A DNA stretch of 64,000 nucleotides from Pleomorphomonas sp. (GTDB lineage: Bacteria > Pseudomonadota > Alphaproteobacteria > Rhizobiales > Pleomorphomonadaceae): assembly GCA_029976075.1 (NCBI GenBank), contig JARKNW010000145.1:1-64000 (forward strand). Direction: 5' to 3'. This document shows, piece by piece, positions 27,323 to 36,448 of the stretch. The position numbers were made by a program, and so were the translations under genes. The notes under the pieces were generated by a model. That model did not search any database and was not told the DNA's origin. It worked only from the letters and a program-made list of their open reading frames with translations. Each line of letters opens with the position of its first letter. The stretch's first letter is position 1.

Positions 27323-28198
27323 GTGGCCGCGCGTTTTGGTGCCTGGAGAGCTGGCGGATGGCTGGCTCTGGTAATGGTGACGGTTGCCGCCTGCGGCCGC
27401 CCGACCGGAGATTTTGGGCGGGCCGAGCCCTCCTTCCTGCATGATACGATACTGCCGGTGGCGGGCAACTTCGTCGCGGCGCAGGCGCGCAAGGAACCTG
27501 TTTCCGCTTTTCCGTTGACGGACGACGAGATCGAGTTGCGCAATCGCGCCTGGGCTTTCGTCCGAGCCCCCCATGCTCGTGATTGGTGGCTCGACTCACT
27601 GGTCGAGGGCGAGCGGACGCGCATCCTGCCCGTGCTGAAGGGCGGCAATACCATGTCGCCGGAAATCGTTGCCATGTTCCCGCAGATCGCACTGCCGCTG
27701 ATTGCTCCGGCTTACGATCGTAGCCGATACCATGGATATCTTCTTTCGGACGGACGCCTCTCGACGGAGACGTTGTGGGCTCGCGTGATCGATGACGCGG
27801 GAGCCGATACGGCCCTGATCCCACCGTTCTGTGCCGTTGCTGCGCGTGTTCGACGAGACGATGTCGAACGGCTCGGTGCGCTTCGGCGCCAACGCATTGT
27901 CGAGGCGGGGCTCCACGAAGGGGCTGAGGCACGCGTTTGGGAAAATGAGGAAACCATCGCCTGGGTATGGCAGGCATTGGGCTATCGTGCGGCGTCCTAC
28001 AAATATGCCATCGACCATTTCGAAGTGGAGGCGCCGTCAGGCCAGCTGTTCGCGGCCAATCGCGCCTACGATACGCTCGTCTCTTCAAAATGCTTTGGCG
28101 CGCCGTCGATCCGCACGTCAATGCCTCGGGCACCGGAACGTCACTCGCGCCTTATGACCGCGCCCGATCCCTTCGATGAGCCGGTTCCACAGAAGTGA
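27323..28198 (+). CDS. Lipoprotein of unknown function
   Basis: 291 residues from the GTG at 27323 (CGGAGAAAC upstream). The signal peptide RAGGWLALVMVTVAAC ends in a lipobox-like VAAC, so the mature protein begins at Cys 24. The remainder is soluble and helical with several Trp/Arg-rich stretches (RNRAWAFVRAPHARDWWLDS, ENEETIAWVWQALGYRAASY). The family is not one I can name; similar lipoproteins occur in Rhizobiales. The stop faces the DUF1254 gene with a 28-bp gap. Confidence 0.75.
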   Translation: MAARFGAWRAGGWLALVMVTVAACGRPTGDFGRAEPSFLHDTILPVAGNFVAAQARKEPVSAFPLTDDEIELRNRAWAFVRAPHARDWWLDSLVEGERTRILPVLKGGNTMSPEIVAMFPQIALPLIAPAYDRSRYHGYLLSDGRLSTETLWARVIDDAGADTALIPPFCAVAARVRRDDVERLGALRRQRIVEAGLHEGAEARVWENEETIAWVWQALGYRAASYKYAIDHFEVEAPSGQLFAANRAYDTLVSSKCFGAPSIRTSMPRAPERHSRLMTAPDPFDEPVPQK

Positions 28199-28226
28199 CC
28201 CTAGCCTCCGATGGCCGTTGGAGATT

Positions 28227-28763
28227 CTAGTCGGAGAAAGCCGGCCGGCATTCGAGACTGCCAAAGGCTTTCTCGGCGTAGCTGCGATCCTCGAGGTCGC
28301 CGGCGAACAGCCGGACAAGCAGGAACCCGGTATCGACCGGCAAGGACATGGTCTGGATCGAGTCGATTCCGGCCGCTTGGCGAGCCTCGTCCAGGGCGGC
28401 GGTGCGACCGACCAGAAGATCGATGTTGGCTCCACGCACATCTTCCCGCGACAGGGTCGATAGAATTCTGCCGTCATCAGCCATCGCTGCGATCGACCAG
28501 TACGTTGCAGGCATGGTCCCGCTGAGCCGTATCGGGCCGATGTCGTCATCGAAGCGGCAAACGCCGTTGAGAAAGGCAGGGTCCAGGTCCGCGGACGTAT
28601 TGCTGTTGTCGATACGCGCGAGCTTGCCATCCGTCTTGTCGAAATCGACGCCGGTGAAAGCCAGGTCGCGCGAGTGGCTGGGCGCGAGGAGAACCGCGCC
28701 GATGTGGGTGAGCCCGGCAATGCAGAACATGGCGGCGAACCAACGGAGGCCGGTATCAATCAT
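28227..28763 (-). CDS. DUF1254-type membrane-anchored protein
   Basis: 178 residues from the ATG at 28763, chosen because AAGGGG precedes it and it overlaps the stop of the previous gene (ATGAT arrangement); ATGs at 28781 and 28778 are possible. One N-terminal membrane helix (WFAAMFCIAGLTHIGAVLL) is followed by a periplasmic domain with PATYWSIAAMADDGRILSTL, resembling DUF1254. It is third in an operon PBP1A-DUF1214-DUF1254. The family has no firm function. Confidence 0.7.
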   Translation of the reverse strand: MIDTGLRWFAAMFCIAGLTHIGAVLLAPSHSRDLAFTGVDFDKTDGKLARIDNSNTSADLDPAFLNGVCRFDDDIGPIRLSGTMPATYWSIAAMADDGRILSTLSREDVRGANIDLLVGRTAALDEARQAAGIDSIQTMSLPVDTGFLLVRLFAGDLEDRSYAEKAFGSLECRPAFSD

Positions 28764-29343
28764 GGCGCGCCCCTTCATCACAACCGAGCGAGGTAATCGC
28801 AGGCAACTGCTCGGCGTTTGGTAAGCGGGTCGCGAGGGCGGGGGAATAGAGGCGCAAGGTTACGCGCAGGTTCGGCAGCCCAGTGGTTGTGATGAAGTCG
28901 CCTGGGCGGGCATCGCGTCCTATTGATATGCGAACTTGTCGAGCCGGTCCGAAAGTCATGGCGTCGAGAGAAGTGAAGCCGAAACGACGGGCCGGATTAT
29001 TGGGCAGACGACCATCGCGGTCGGAGACCGTAAGTGTCCAAAGGACACCCTGCGGTGTCGGGCCGGCGATCAGGTAGGAACAGGAGGCCTTGAGCGGCTG
29101 GCTGTCGGCGGCCACCTCAGTGATGAGTTCGATGCCCTCGCTGGGGCCGAGCCCGCCTCCACCTCGCCTGGCAGCTCGGGCGGCTTCGTAAGGATTGGCC
29201 TTGGCGCCATCAATTTGCATGGACCATTGGCCGATATTGCGTGTCCCCTCGAAACGCAGATTGCCTACGGCCCACCATGCCGACACGAGGCCGAGAAGGA
29301 CGCCTGCGAGAATGACAAAAATAAAACGGAGCGTAGCGAGCAC
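28756..29343 (-). CDS. DUF1214 domain membrane protein
   Basis: 195 residues: an N-terminal membrane helix (FIFVILAGVLLGLVSAWWAV) and a periplasmic domain with GPTPQGVLWTLTVSDRDGRL and NNPARRFGFTSLDAMTFG, the DUF1214 signature. DUF1214 and DUF1254 commonly occur together, either fused or as neighbours, and here they overlap by 8 bp. The start is 12 bases after the PBP1A stop, so the three genes form one unit. A role near the cell wall is inferred only from this linkage. Confidence 0.8.
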   Translation of the reverse strand: MLATLRFIFVILAGVLLGLVSAWWAVGNLRFEGTRNIGQWSMQIDGAKANPYEAARAARRGGGGLGPSEGIELITEVAADSQPLKASCSYLIAGPTPQGVLWTLTVSDRDGRLPNNPARRFGFTSLDAMTFGPARQVRISIGRDARPGDFITTTGLPNLRVTLRLYSPALATRLPNAEQLPAITSLGCDEGARHD

Positions 29344-29355
29344 TGGATTGACCGG

Positions 29356-31599
29356 TCAGCGAGAGGGCGCGGCGTCGGAAGCGCCAAGCAGAGAAAGGCC
29401 GTTGAGGAGCAGACCCGGACGGTTTGCGGTGGTCGGTGCGTTAAGGGCGGTCGGCTCGCTTGCTGCTGCCGGCAGAAGGGTGGCTTCCTTGGCCTTTGCC
29501 TCGGGAACGCGGGCGCGCATGCTGGTTCCGACATCCCGGATCACCAGCACCGCCGCCGGTGTCAATGCTTGCGGTGAAACCGCAGCTTCAGTCGGCGTCG
29601 TCGCAGCGACCGCGGCGGGCTTGCCGGTGGAGGCGACGAGATCTGCTGGTACCGGAACACCCGGGATGGGCTTGAATCCAAGCCCGGTATGGATCGGCTC
29701 CATGATGGCATGCCAGGTAACGGCCGGGAGGCTGCCACCTGTCATGTTGGCAGTCGACGTGTAATCGTCATTGCCAAACCAGACGGAAGCCGCATACCAC
29801 CCGGTGAATCCAACGAACCAGGCATCGCGGTAAGCCTGTGTGGTGCCGGTCTTGCCGGCCTGCATCTGCCCCGGGAACTTGGCCTTGCCGCCGGTACCGC
29901 CATTTACCACCGATGACAGCACGCTGTTCATCTCGTAGGCGATCTCTTCCGGCAGGACCTGTTCCGGAGGCGGCTCGTCGCGCTTGTGGTCATAGGTGAT
30001 AGTGCCTGCGCGGGTCTTGGTCCACTCGATGGCGTAGGGTGTCGATTTGAGGCCGCCGGTGGCAAAGCCCGAGTAGGCGCCAACCATGTCGAGGGGGGTG
30101 ACCTCGGCGACGCCGAGGGGCAGGGCGCGAGTGATCTTGAGTTCCGTGCGAATGCCGAGCTTGTGCGCCGTCTCGACGATCTTGCCGCGTCCGAAACTTT
30201 CGGCAAGTCGCACCGGCACCGTGTTGATCGACTTGGCGATGGCTGTCCTCAAGGAGATCTTGCCGGCATAAGAGCGGCCGTAATTACGCGGACTCCAGTT
30301 GCCGATGGTGATCGGCGCGTCGGAAATCATGTCGTCGGGCGCAAAGCCATTCATGAACGCGGTGGCGTAAACAAACGGCTTGAAGGACGAACCGGGCTGG
30401 CGAAGCGCGTAGACGGCGCGGTTGAACAGGCTCTCTCCATAGTCGCTGCCGCCCACCATGGCGCGAACGGCGCCATCCAGGCTCTGCACGACGGTCGCCG
30501 CCTGCTTCACCTTGTACTGCTGGCCATACTGCCGCAGGCTGTCGGCGATGGCGGCATCGGCCGTCTTCTGGATCATCGGATCCAGCGTAGTGCGGACAGT
30601 GATGGTCCGGTCTCCGGGCGGAGCAATGCGCTTCACTTCATCGAACGCCCAGTCGAGGAACCAGTCCGGCGCGTTGCCGCTGGCCGATGGTACCGGCGTG
30701 GCCGGATTGCGACGGGCAGACGCCACCTGAGCCTCGGTCATGAAGCCGGCTTCGACGAGGTTGGACAGCACCTGGTTGGCACGGGCGCGAGCGGCAGCGA
30801 TGTTGTTGTTGGGCGAGTATTTGGTCGGCGCCTTGTAAAGGCCGGACAACATGGCCGCCTCGGCGAGCGTCAGCGACTTGACCGATTTGCCGAAATAATA
30901 CTCAGACGCTGCCGCAACGCCGTGCGTGCCGCCGCCCATGTAGGCACGGTCGAGGTAGAGCTTCAGGATCTCGTCCTTGGTCAGCTGGGCTTCGAGCCAA
31001 AGGGCGAGATAGGCTTCGTTGATCTTGCGCTGAATGGTGCGTTCGTTGGAAAGGAACAGGTTCTTGGCAAGCTGCTGGGTGATGGTCGAGCCGCCCTGGA
31101 CGACGCCGCCAGCCCTGGCATTGGATACGATGGCTCGGAAAGTGCCGAGCGGATCGATGCCGAAGTGGTCGTAAAAGCGCCGGTCCTCCGTGGCCAGCGT
31201 CGCTTCGATCAGGTAGGGCGGCATCGCGGCGAGCGGTACGCTGTCATCGAGAAACATGCCGCGCCGGCCGATGATCGCGCCGGTCTTGTCTTCGAAGGTG
31301 ACCGCATAGTCGCCACGGGCTCGCCAGTCTCCTTCGGTCGCCTTGAAGGCGGGGATGGCGAAAAGCAGCAACACGATGGAGCCCGCGGCTCCAAGCGTCG
31401 TCCCCTCCGATGCGAGTTCGAAGAAAATCCGCTTCCAGCCACGCATGCGGATCAGGCTGGAATAGTCGATGAGGCTACTCCAAAATTGTGAGAAACCGCG
31501 TGAAGTGTTCCAGGCTGCCGAGTCCACAAAGGCGTCGATTCGGAGAAGCCAGAGGCGCCAGCGCGGATTACTCTTGAATTCCGGCACGGTAGAGCCCAA
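29356..31599 (-). CDS. Penicillin-binding protein 1A (transglycosylase/transpeptidase)
   Basis: About 747 residues from a TTG at 31599; a GTG at 31587 is an equally plausible start and neither has a clear ribosome site. A cytoplasmic segment of about 65 residues precedes one membrane helix (about 68-86). The glycosyltransferase domain holds [18 protein letters not shown] (catalytic Glu) and [16 protein letters not shown]. The transpeptidase domain has SSFKPF (nucleophile Ser near 405), KSIN and KTGTT near 583. It polymerises and crosslinks peptidoglycan in the periplasm. The long cytoplasmic N-terminus and Ala/Pro-rich tail are features of Rhizobiales class A PBPs. Confidence 0.93.
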   Translation of the reverse strand: MGSTVPEFKSNPRWRLWLLRIDAFVDSAAWNTSRGFSQFWSSLIDYSSLIRMRGWKRIFFELASEGTTLGAAGSIVLLLFAIPAFKATEGDWRARGDYAVTFEDKTGAIIGRRGMFLDDSVPLAAMPPYLIEATLATEDRRFYDHFGIDPLGTFRAIVSNARAGGVVQGGSTITQQLAKNLFLSNERTIQRKINEAYLALWLEAQLTKDEILKLYLDRAYMGGGTHGVAAASEYYFGKSVKSLTLAEAAMLSGLYKAPTKYSPNNNIAAARARANQVLSNLVEAGFMTEAQVASARRNPATPVPSASGNAPDWFLDWAFDEVKRIAPPGDRTITVRTTLDPMIQKTADAAIADSLRQYGQQYKVKQAATVVQSLDGAVRAMVGGSDYGESLFNRAVYALRQPGSSFKPFVYATAFMNGFAPDDMISDAPITIGNWSPRNYGRSYAGKISLRTAIAKSINTVPVRLAESFGRGKIVETAHKLGIRTELKITRALPLGVAEVTPLDMVGAYSGFATGGLKSTPYAIEWTKTRAGTITYDHKRDEPPPEQVLPEEIAYEMNSVLSSVVNGGTGGKAKFPGQMQAGKTGTTQAYRDAWFVGFTGWYAASVWFGNDDYTSTANMTGGSLPAVTWHAIMEPIHTGLGFKPIPGVPVPADLVASTGKPAAVAATTPTEAAVSPQALTPAAVLVIRDVGTSMRARVPEAKAKEATLLPAAASEPTALNAPTTANRPGLLLNGLSLLGASDAAPSR

Positions 31600-31668
31600 G
31601 CGTTAGGGATGTTCGGAAGCCGAAAACTAACCTTTTCCGGCCCCGGTTACCAGATCGCAGAGAAAAAG

Positions 31669-32175
31669 ATGGCGGACGATATCGGTAAAGACGACGTGCT
31701 GCCTTTCTGGCGCGCCAAGACACTCGAGGAAATGACGGAGACGGAATGGGAGAGCCTGTGCGACGGCTGTGCCCGCTGCTGTCTCAACAAGCTTGAGGAC
31801 GAGGATACTGGTCGCGTCGTCTATACCGACATCGGCTGCTCGTTGCTCGATGGCGAAGGGTGCCGTTGCCGCGATTACGCCCATCGCTCGGAGACGGTTC
31901 CAGAATGCGTTCGGCTGACGCCGCATGAAGTGCGCACGCTCACCTGGTTGCCGGCCACCTGTGCCTATCGGCTCGTCGCCGAGGGGCGCGACCTCTATGA
32001 CTGGCATCCGCTGGTGTCGGGCGACCCGGAAAGCGTTCATCGGGCCGGCGTGTCGGTACGCGGCAAAACCGTGCGCGAACAGGACTGGCCGGTCGAGGAG
32101 TGGCAGGACCGAATTGTCACGTGGCCAACGCGGTTGCCCGGCCTCATGGGGCGCAAGAGACGCCGGCGGGTTTGA
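31669..32175 (+). CDS. YcgN/UPF0260 family cysteine-rich protein
   Basis: 168 residues from the ATG at 31669. The conserved core [39 protein letters not shown] and VPECVRLTP carries eight cysteines that likely hold a metal; the superfamily is annotated as a putative zinc/iron-chelating domain. [23 protein letters not shown] is the second family block. The protein is cytoplasmic and of unknown function. The upstream reading frame is open to 31609 but without support. It is divergent from the PBP1A gene. Confidence 0.88.
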   Translation: MADDIGKDDVLPFWRAKTLEEMTETEWESLCDGCARCCLNKLEDEDTGRVVYTDIGCSLLDGEGCRCRDYAHRSETVPECVRLTPHEVRTLTWLPATCAYRLVAEGRDLYDWHPLVSGDPESVHRAGVSVRGKTVREQDWPVEEWQDRIVTWPTRLPGLMGRKRRRRV

Positions 32176-32189
32176 GACTGCCCGCCGGC
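32162..32189 (+). terminator. GC-rich hairpin overlapping the YcgN-type stop codon
   Basis: GCCGGCGGG and CCCGCCGGC form a stem around the TGA at 32173-32175. No T-run follows, so it may be a weak terminator or an mRNA-end hairpin. Confidence 0.4.
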
Positions 32190-32195
32190 CATGAA

Positions 32196-32234
32196 GATTC
32201 ATGATGACTCATGAAGGTCCATACGGACTCATGA
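32196..32234. repeat. Three copies of GAYTCATGA between convergent genes
   Basis: GATTCATGA (32196), GACTCATGA (32206) and GACTCATGA (32226) lie within 39 bp in the 87-bp gap between the YcgN-type and Mop genes. Each copy contains a GANTC site and an overlapping TCATGA palindrome. A further GAGTC lies at 32260. Function unknown. Confidence 0.6.
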
Positions 32235-32262
32235 TGCTCTAGGTTGATCGTCTTTCCGCGAG

Positions 32263-32472
32263 TCAGTCGATGGCGACGAGCACGTCCGATGCCTTGACCA
32301 CTGCCTTGGCGGCATCGCCAACCTTGAGGCCGAGTTCGTCAACCGCCTCATTGGTGATCGCCGCGGTCACCTTGGCACCGCCGGCGACCTCGAGAACAAC
32401 ATGGGCGGTGGTCGCGCCCTTGGTGACCTTGACGACTTTGCCCTCGAGGACGTTGCGGGCGGAAATCTTCAT
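32263..32472 (-). CDS. Molybdopterin/molybdate-binding protein (Mop, TOBE domain)
   Basis: 69 residues from the ATG at 32472 with GGAG seven bases upstream; the open frame further up is not coding. The single Mop/TOBE domain reads KISARNVLEGKVVKVTKGAT, then a VVLEVAGGAKVTAAITNEAV stretch and LGLKVGDAAKAVVKASDV. Such proteins (molbindins) oligomerise and store or buffer molybdate in the cytoplasm. No modABC transporter is nearby. Confidence 0.93.
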   Translation of the reverse strand: MKISARNVLEGKVVKVTKGATTAHVVLEVAGGAKVTAAITNEAVDELGLKVGDAAKAVVKASDVLVAID

Positions 32473-32726
32473 ATCAATGCTCCACGTTCGAGCCGATCGT
32501 ACGGCGGGGTGCAGCGCCTCTGTCGGTGCTTGCAATGGGCAGAATACCCTCAATCCCGAATTCTGCGATGTCAGAAAGGCGACACTTATCTGACTTCGGC
32601 GCGAAATTTGCACACATCTTGGGCGGGATACGTCTGGTGCAGGGGTATCGCTGCCATGGATATGCCATTGACTGGCTGAGCCGGGCGATAAGACAGAAAT
32701 GCGATTGTTTGGAGAGACCGGCCGAT

Positions 32727-33344
32727 ATGGTGAGCTTTGACAGGGGCGACGACAGCAAGCATGGGCTTTGGGACGATGTGCAAGCCATCGCCATGGGGAC
32801 ATTCTTCGCTGCCATCGGCATTGAATTCTTTCGCGATGCACATCTTGGAACCGGAGGTACGGCCGGCGTCGCCTTCCTGATCCACTATGTCACCGCTTTC
32901 GGCATCGGCCCGGTGATCTTTCTACTCAATCTGCCGTTTTATGCCTTCGGCTGGGTGACGCTCGGTCGCGAGTTCACGCTGAAGACCTTTGCGGCCGTGG
33001 CGTTGCTCTCTCTCGAGAGCTATTTCATGCACGATGCCTTTGCCATCGGCTACAGCGCCCCCTGGTTTTCGGCGATCACCGGTGGCGCACTGACCGGTGT
33101 CGGCATGCTGATTCTGTTTCGCCACAAGTCCAGCCTTGGCGGCATCGGCATACTGGCCGCCTTCGTTCAGGAAAGATTGGGGTGGCGGGCCGGCAAGTTT
33201 CAACTGGGGACCGATCTTGCCATTCTCGCAACGTCCTTCCTTGTGCTGAGCTGGAAGAACGTGGCCCTATCCGTGCTGGGCGCCGTGGTGCTGAATCTCG
33301 TGCTGGCCGTCAATCACAAGCCGGGCCGCTACAACGGTTATTGA
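32727..33344 (+). CDS. YitT-family membrane protein
   Basis: 205 residues from the ATG at 32727 (GGAGAG ten bases upstream; the in-frame upstream extension is unsupported). Five to six hydrophobic helices are visible (AIAMGTFFAAIGIEFF, GIGPVIFLLNLPFYAFGWVT, TFAAVALLSLESYFM, LAILATSFLVLSW). The DUF161/YitT hallmark GTGGTAGVAFLIHYV follows the first helix. The family lies in the inner membrane and has no established substrate. The stop is 8 bases from the converging WYL regulator gene. Confidence 0.85.
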   Translation: MVSFDRGDDSKHGLWDDVQAIAMGTFFAAIGIEFFRDAHLGTGGTAGVAFLIHYVTAFGIGPVIFLLNLPFYAFGWVTLGREFTLKTFAAVALLSLESYFMHDAFAIGYSAPWFSAITGGALTGVGMLILFRHKSSLGGIGILAAFVQERLGWRAGKFQLGTDLAILATSFLVLSWKNVALSVLGAVVLNLVLAVNHKPGRYNGY

Positions 33345-33352
33345 TCCGGCCC

Positions 33353-34099
33353 TCAGGCTGATTTGCGGCGTGGGACAGGCACCGGATCCGCGGCGTCCGC
33401 CACTTCGCGCCAAGCCGGCTCGGCGCTCTCGATCTCCCGCCACTCCTTGAGAAGCACCCGGCGACGACGCGGATAACGGGCGCCGAGGTCCACGGCGTCA
33501 GACATGCGGTCGACGCGGAAGTGACGGAAATCGGCCCTGAGTTCGCACCAGGCGGTAAGAACGCGCACGCGCTCGAAGAATGCCACGGCGATCGGCCAGA
33601 CGACACGGCGGGACGCGACACCCTTTTCATTCACATAGGAGAACTCGAGACGGGTCTCGTTTCGGATGGCCGTACGCAACAGCGACAGGTCGATGCCATC
33701 ACGATTGGCATTCCAGGCCGGCGCGACGATGAGGCCGGTGGCATCCATGCGGTCAGCGAGGTCTGGCGGCAGGACTGCCGCGATCTTGGCGAGCGCGTCT
33801 TCGGCGGAGGAGGCTAGCCGCTCGTCGGCGCGTGTCGCTGCCAGACGTGCGCCAAACACCAGCGCCTCGATTTCATCTTCCGTGAACATGAGCGGAGGCA
33901 GCATGAAGCCCGGCTTCAGCACATAGCCAATGCCGGCTTCCCCGTCGATCGGTGCGCCCTGGCCAATCAACGCCTGGATATCGCGATAAAGCGTACGAAG
34001 TGACACGCCGAGTTCGGCCGCCAGCTCCGCTCCGGAGACCGGGCGGCGGCGACGGCGCAGGGCCTGAACCAGCGTAAGAAGGCGCTCAGCGCGGGACAT
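33353..34099 (-). CDS. YafY-type WYL-domain transcriptional regulator
   Basis: 248 residues from the ATG at 34099 (AGGG site upstream). The N-terminal helix-turn-helix is RAERLLTLVQALRRRRRPVS, then AELAAELGVSLRTLYRDIQA. The central and C-terminal WYL domain begins at FSYVNEKGVASRRVVWPIAV; the name-giving triad is not conserved as such (VWPI). These regulators usually repress a neighbouring gene and sense a small ligand or nucleic acid. The nearest plus-strand neighbour converges on it, so the target is not obvious. An inverted repeat 79 bp upstream may be its own operator. Confidence 0.85.
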   Translation of the reverse strand: MSRAERLLTLVQALRRRRRPVSGAELAAELGVSLRTLYRDIQALIGQGAPIDGEAGIGYVLKPGFMLPPLMFTEDEIEALVFGARLAATRADERLASSAEDALAKIAAVLPPDLADRMDATGLIVAPAWNANRDGIDLSLLRTAIRNETRLEFSYVNEKGVASRRVVWPIAVAFFERVRVLTAWCELRADFRHFRVDRMSDAVDLGARYPRRRRVLLKEWREIESAEPAWREVADAADPVPVPRRKSA

Positions 34100-34177
34100 C
34101 GGACGACCCTGAGGTTGGGCGAAGGATTCGGACAACAAATACGGGCGACAATCATGCCAGTACGCACGGCTCGCGTC

Positions 34178-34203
34178 CAGAACAATGATCCTGTTTTGTT
34201 CTG
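34178..34203. promoter_or_regulatory. Inverted repeat upstream of the WYL regulator
   Basis: CAGAACA-N12-TGTTCTG, perfect 7-bp arms, 79 bp ahead of the regulator start. The size suits a dimeric helix-turn-helix protein, possibly the WYL regulator itself. Confidence 0.4.
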
Positions 34204-35175
34204 AAGACGCTTATGGGCCTTGCTTGGGCAGGGGGTGTATGCAACCTCCCTTGATATGCCCGCCGACCGACTCCGAGCGGCCCGTCTAGGGCGGATCCGG
34301 CGAGGCTGCGCCCTTCGGATTTTATGGCCCGAAGTAAGCCCCAGGACCAAGGCCTTTGACCTCCATGCGCTGAGGCGTGAGGTCGACATCTCGCGATTTG
34401 AGGCCGAGCGCGTATCTCGAGTGTTCGGAATATCAACCGGTTTTCGCCTGCGAGCTGCGGGACTGAGACTGGGATCTCCACGGACCGACGACCATCGCCC
34501 GTTTCATCCTTGGTATCATGACGTCGCCTTGGCTGGCTCCGATCGACAACGGGCAGGCAGCGTCCCGCTCCACCTTGCCTATCGATCTCTCGGCTGAAGT
34601 GGCTTGCGTCGGGTGTCGTATCGCGCCTCCGTCGTCTACCGCTGGTGATGGTGCCGTGAGCGATACCGGCCATTCGTGGAACCCGCGTTCGGTTGTCGGT
34701 CTCGCGCTAAGGGATGGCTGGCCCCCGGGGGAGTCCTTACATCTGTGATCCGGACGTCTCAACCTAAAGTTAATCCCGACCTGTCGCGAAACTGGAGCCT
34801 ACAGTCCTTGCCGCGACAGCGCTCTTCGTCTCGGGGGCCTGCCAATGGTGTGATGGGGCGTCGTCCTCTCGACGGGAAAAGGGGCAGCCCACATTGGCGA
34901 ACGCCTCGCCATCGCAAGGGAGGCGAGGGCACGCGTGGCTCGTCTTGGCTGCGATGATGCTGGAGGGTGCATGTTCGGCTCGTTGAGTGTCGCCGCACAC
35001 TCACGCCGATCGACCTCCGACTTGGGGCGTGACGATCTCTGACGATGCATCATGGGGATGTGTTGCCGGTTGGATCTCGCTCAGGGCAGGGCGGGACAAA
35101 TCGCGCATCCCTCCGCGTGGAAGGCGGTGGCTTGTCTGCGGGGCAGAGGAACTCTTGTTTCCAGATTGGTGAATT

Positions 35176-35349
35176 GAATCAATGCTTGAAGCGAAAACTC
35201 GCGGCTTCAACAGTGTGCCCTAAGGGATTCAAACGACTCACTATTTTGGTCGCTATTGAATCAGTGCCTGAGGCTGGCTGAGGCGGTTTGCACGCTGCTT
35301 TTGAATCAGAATCTCACCTGGCGGAATCTGTTTCTGAGATGGGTGAATC
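35176..35349. other. Cluster of eight GANTC sites
   Basis: GANTC occurs at 35176, 35226, 35235, 35258, 35303, 35309, 35324 and 35345. Base composition predicts about one per 250-300 bp. Four of the sites share the context TTGAATCA or GTGAATCA. GANTC is the target of the cell-cycle methyltransferase CcrM in Alphaproteobacteria. Confidence 0.7.
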
Positions 35350-36133
35350 ATTTCGCGAAGTCTCGTCAAACGGGCTTCTGAGGGGAGGGTGAGGATTGCC
35401 GCTGGGAGGGCTTTCTGAGCGTCGTTGCCGTCTGTCCAGTGTACGGGAGTTGAGGCATCGATGCGCATCCCTGCTCGATCCGTCAGACGTAATGCGGGTT
35501 GTTGCCTGGTGGTGCCGGCAGGAGGGCTTTCGCAGGGTACACCCGGAACAAGACGAGGCTGCCCTGATCAGGCTGCCGGCAATCGGATGGGGTGCGGTCC
35601 GCATGTGGCGCTTATAGCGTCGGGCGTTCATTCCACCTGATGCCAGTCTGGGACAGAGGGCGTGCCAGTTTCAGATCGATGACGTTCTGGGTGATGGCCA
35701 ACGATTGGTTTGTAGCCTGAAGTTGTGGGGGGGCTATGGTCCGCCCATGAACATCGACGGCATCCGCCACCGACTACCCGGCGTCGAGTTTGAGGTGGGC
35801 GATGCACACCCTGGGGGCGCGTCGGCAAGGTAGCAGTTTCTCCATGATCCCGATCGCTGGGTCCTCAAGCGTCATGTTGAACGCGATGCCGGCAACTGGT
35901 CGGGCCGGTGGCGACCTCTTGTCCGAATGTGTTGCCTTCCCTCCGGGCAGCCGCCGCACTGGATACTAGGCATGGGTGACGACAGCCTCAGCGGGCTCTT
36001 GTCGCGTACTGTCAGTGAACGACTGACCGGTGATCCTCGCTGTTCGAGAAAATGAACGGCTGGGTCATGCGGACGCGCTTGCCGGGGCAATAGTGAAGTC
36101 AAGAGTTCATCTGGAAGATCGCGGTGACGAGGC

Positions 36134-36168
36134 TAGCCCGCGCCGTCGGACGGGGACGGCGCGGGCTA
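36134..36168. repeat. Perfect 14-bp inverted repeat
   Basis: TAGCCCGCGCCGTC and its complement flank a 7-base loop. No T-run follows on either strand. It lies 29 bp beyond the DUF465 stop codon, so it may end that transcript by structure alone. Confidence 0.5.
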
Positions 36169-36196
36169 TAGCGCTGGGGCCCAACGAGGAGGGGTG

Positions 36197-36448
36197 TCAA
36201 GCCACGGCGCATTTGCTCGCGGCTACCGCGGCCGCGATTTCATCCTTGAGTAGAGACCGGTGACGCTTGAGATCGGCGAGAACGTTGGGTCCGGCCGGCT
36301 CTTCCAGGGTTTCAATCCTGAAGATGCGCCGGTTGATCTCCTGATAGGCACTGGCGAGGTCGCAGAAGACCGCATCAAACAGCATGAGCTGCTCAATGGC
36401 GTTCCAGCTCTGCGGGAATTCCAACGAAAGCTCGTGCGGGATGCTCAT
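36197..36448 (-). CDS. DUF465 (YdcH-like) small protein
   Basis: 83 residues from the ATG at 36448, preceded by a GAGGGGG site. The pattern is that of YdcH/DUF465: an N-terminal SIPHELSLEFPQSWNAIEQL, then FCDLASAYQEINRRIFRIET and a C-terminal LADLKRHRSLLKDEIAAAV, the family's LK..+..LKDEI motif. The protein is a small helical coiled-coil type of unknown role. It stands alone beside the gene desert. Confidence 0.72.
   Translation of the reverse strand: MSIPHELSLEFPQSWNAIEQLMLFDAVFCDLASAYQEINRRIFRIETLEEPAGPNVLADLKRHRSLLKDEIAAAVAASKCAVA

Larger units (their letters stand above)
34204..36196. other. About 2 kb without a credible gene
   Basis: No open frame here has a ribosome site, conserved motif or sustained coding composition. 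The longest (34220-34597 plus, 34152-34673 minus) overlap one another and contain no recognisable domain. A short plus-strand stretch from 35747 reads for 25 codons, and after a stop looks protein-like for about 25 more (LHDPDRWVLKRHVERDAGNW), which could be a relic. The region contains the GANTC cluster at 35176-35349 and a strong hairpin at 36134-36168. It is either a decayed gene or mobile-element segment, or a regulatory/structural locus. Confidence 0.65.

Noticed and set aside
26973-28133. 386-codon minus-strand frame across the lipoprotein gene
   Set aside because: Pro/Arg-rich sequence without motifs; the plus-strand lipoprotein has a signal peptide, lipobox and ribosome site.
34220-34597. 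125-codon plus-strand frame in the gene desert
   Set aside because: No ribosome site, no recognisable domain, and an equally long frame runs on the other strand, so neither is supported.
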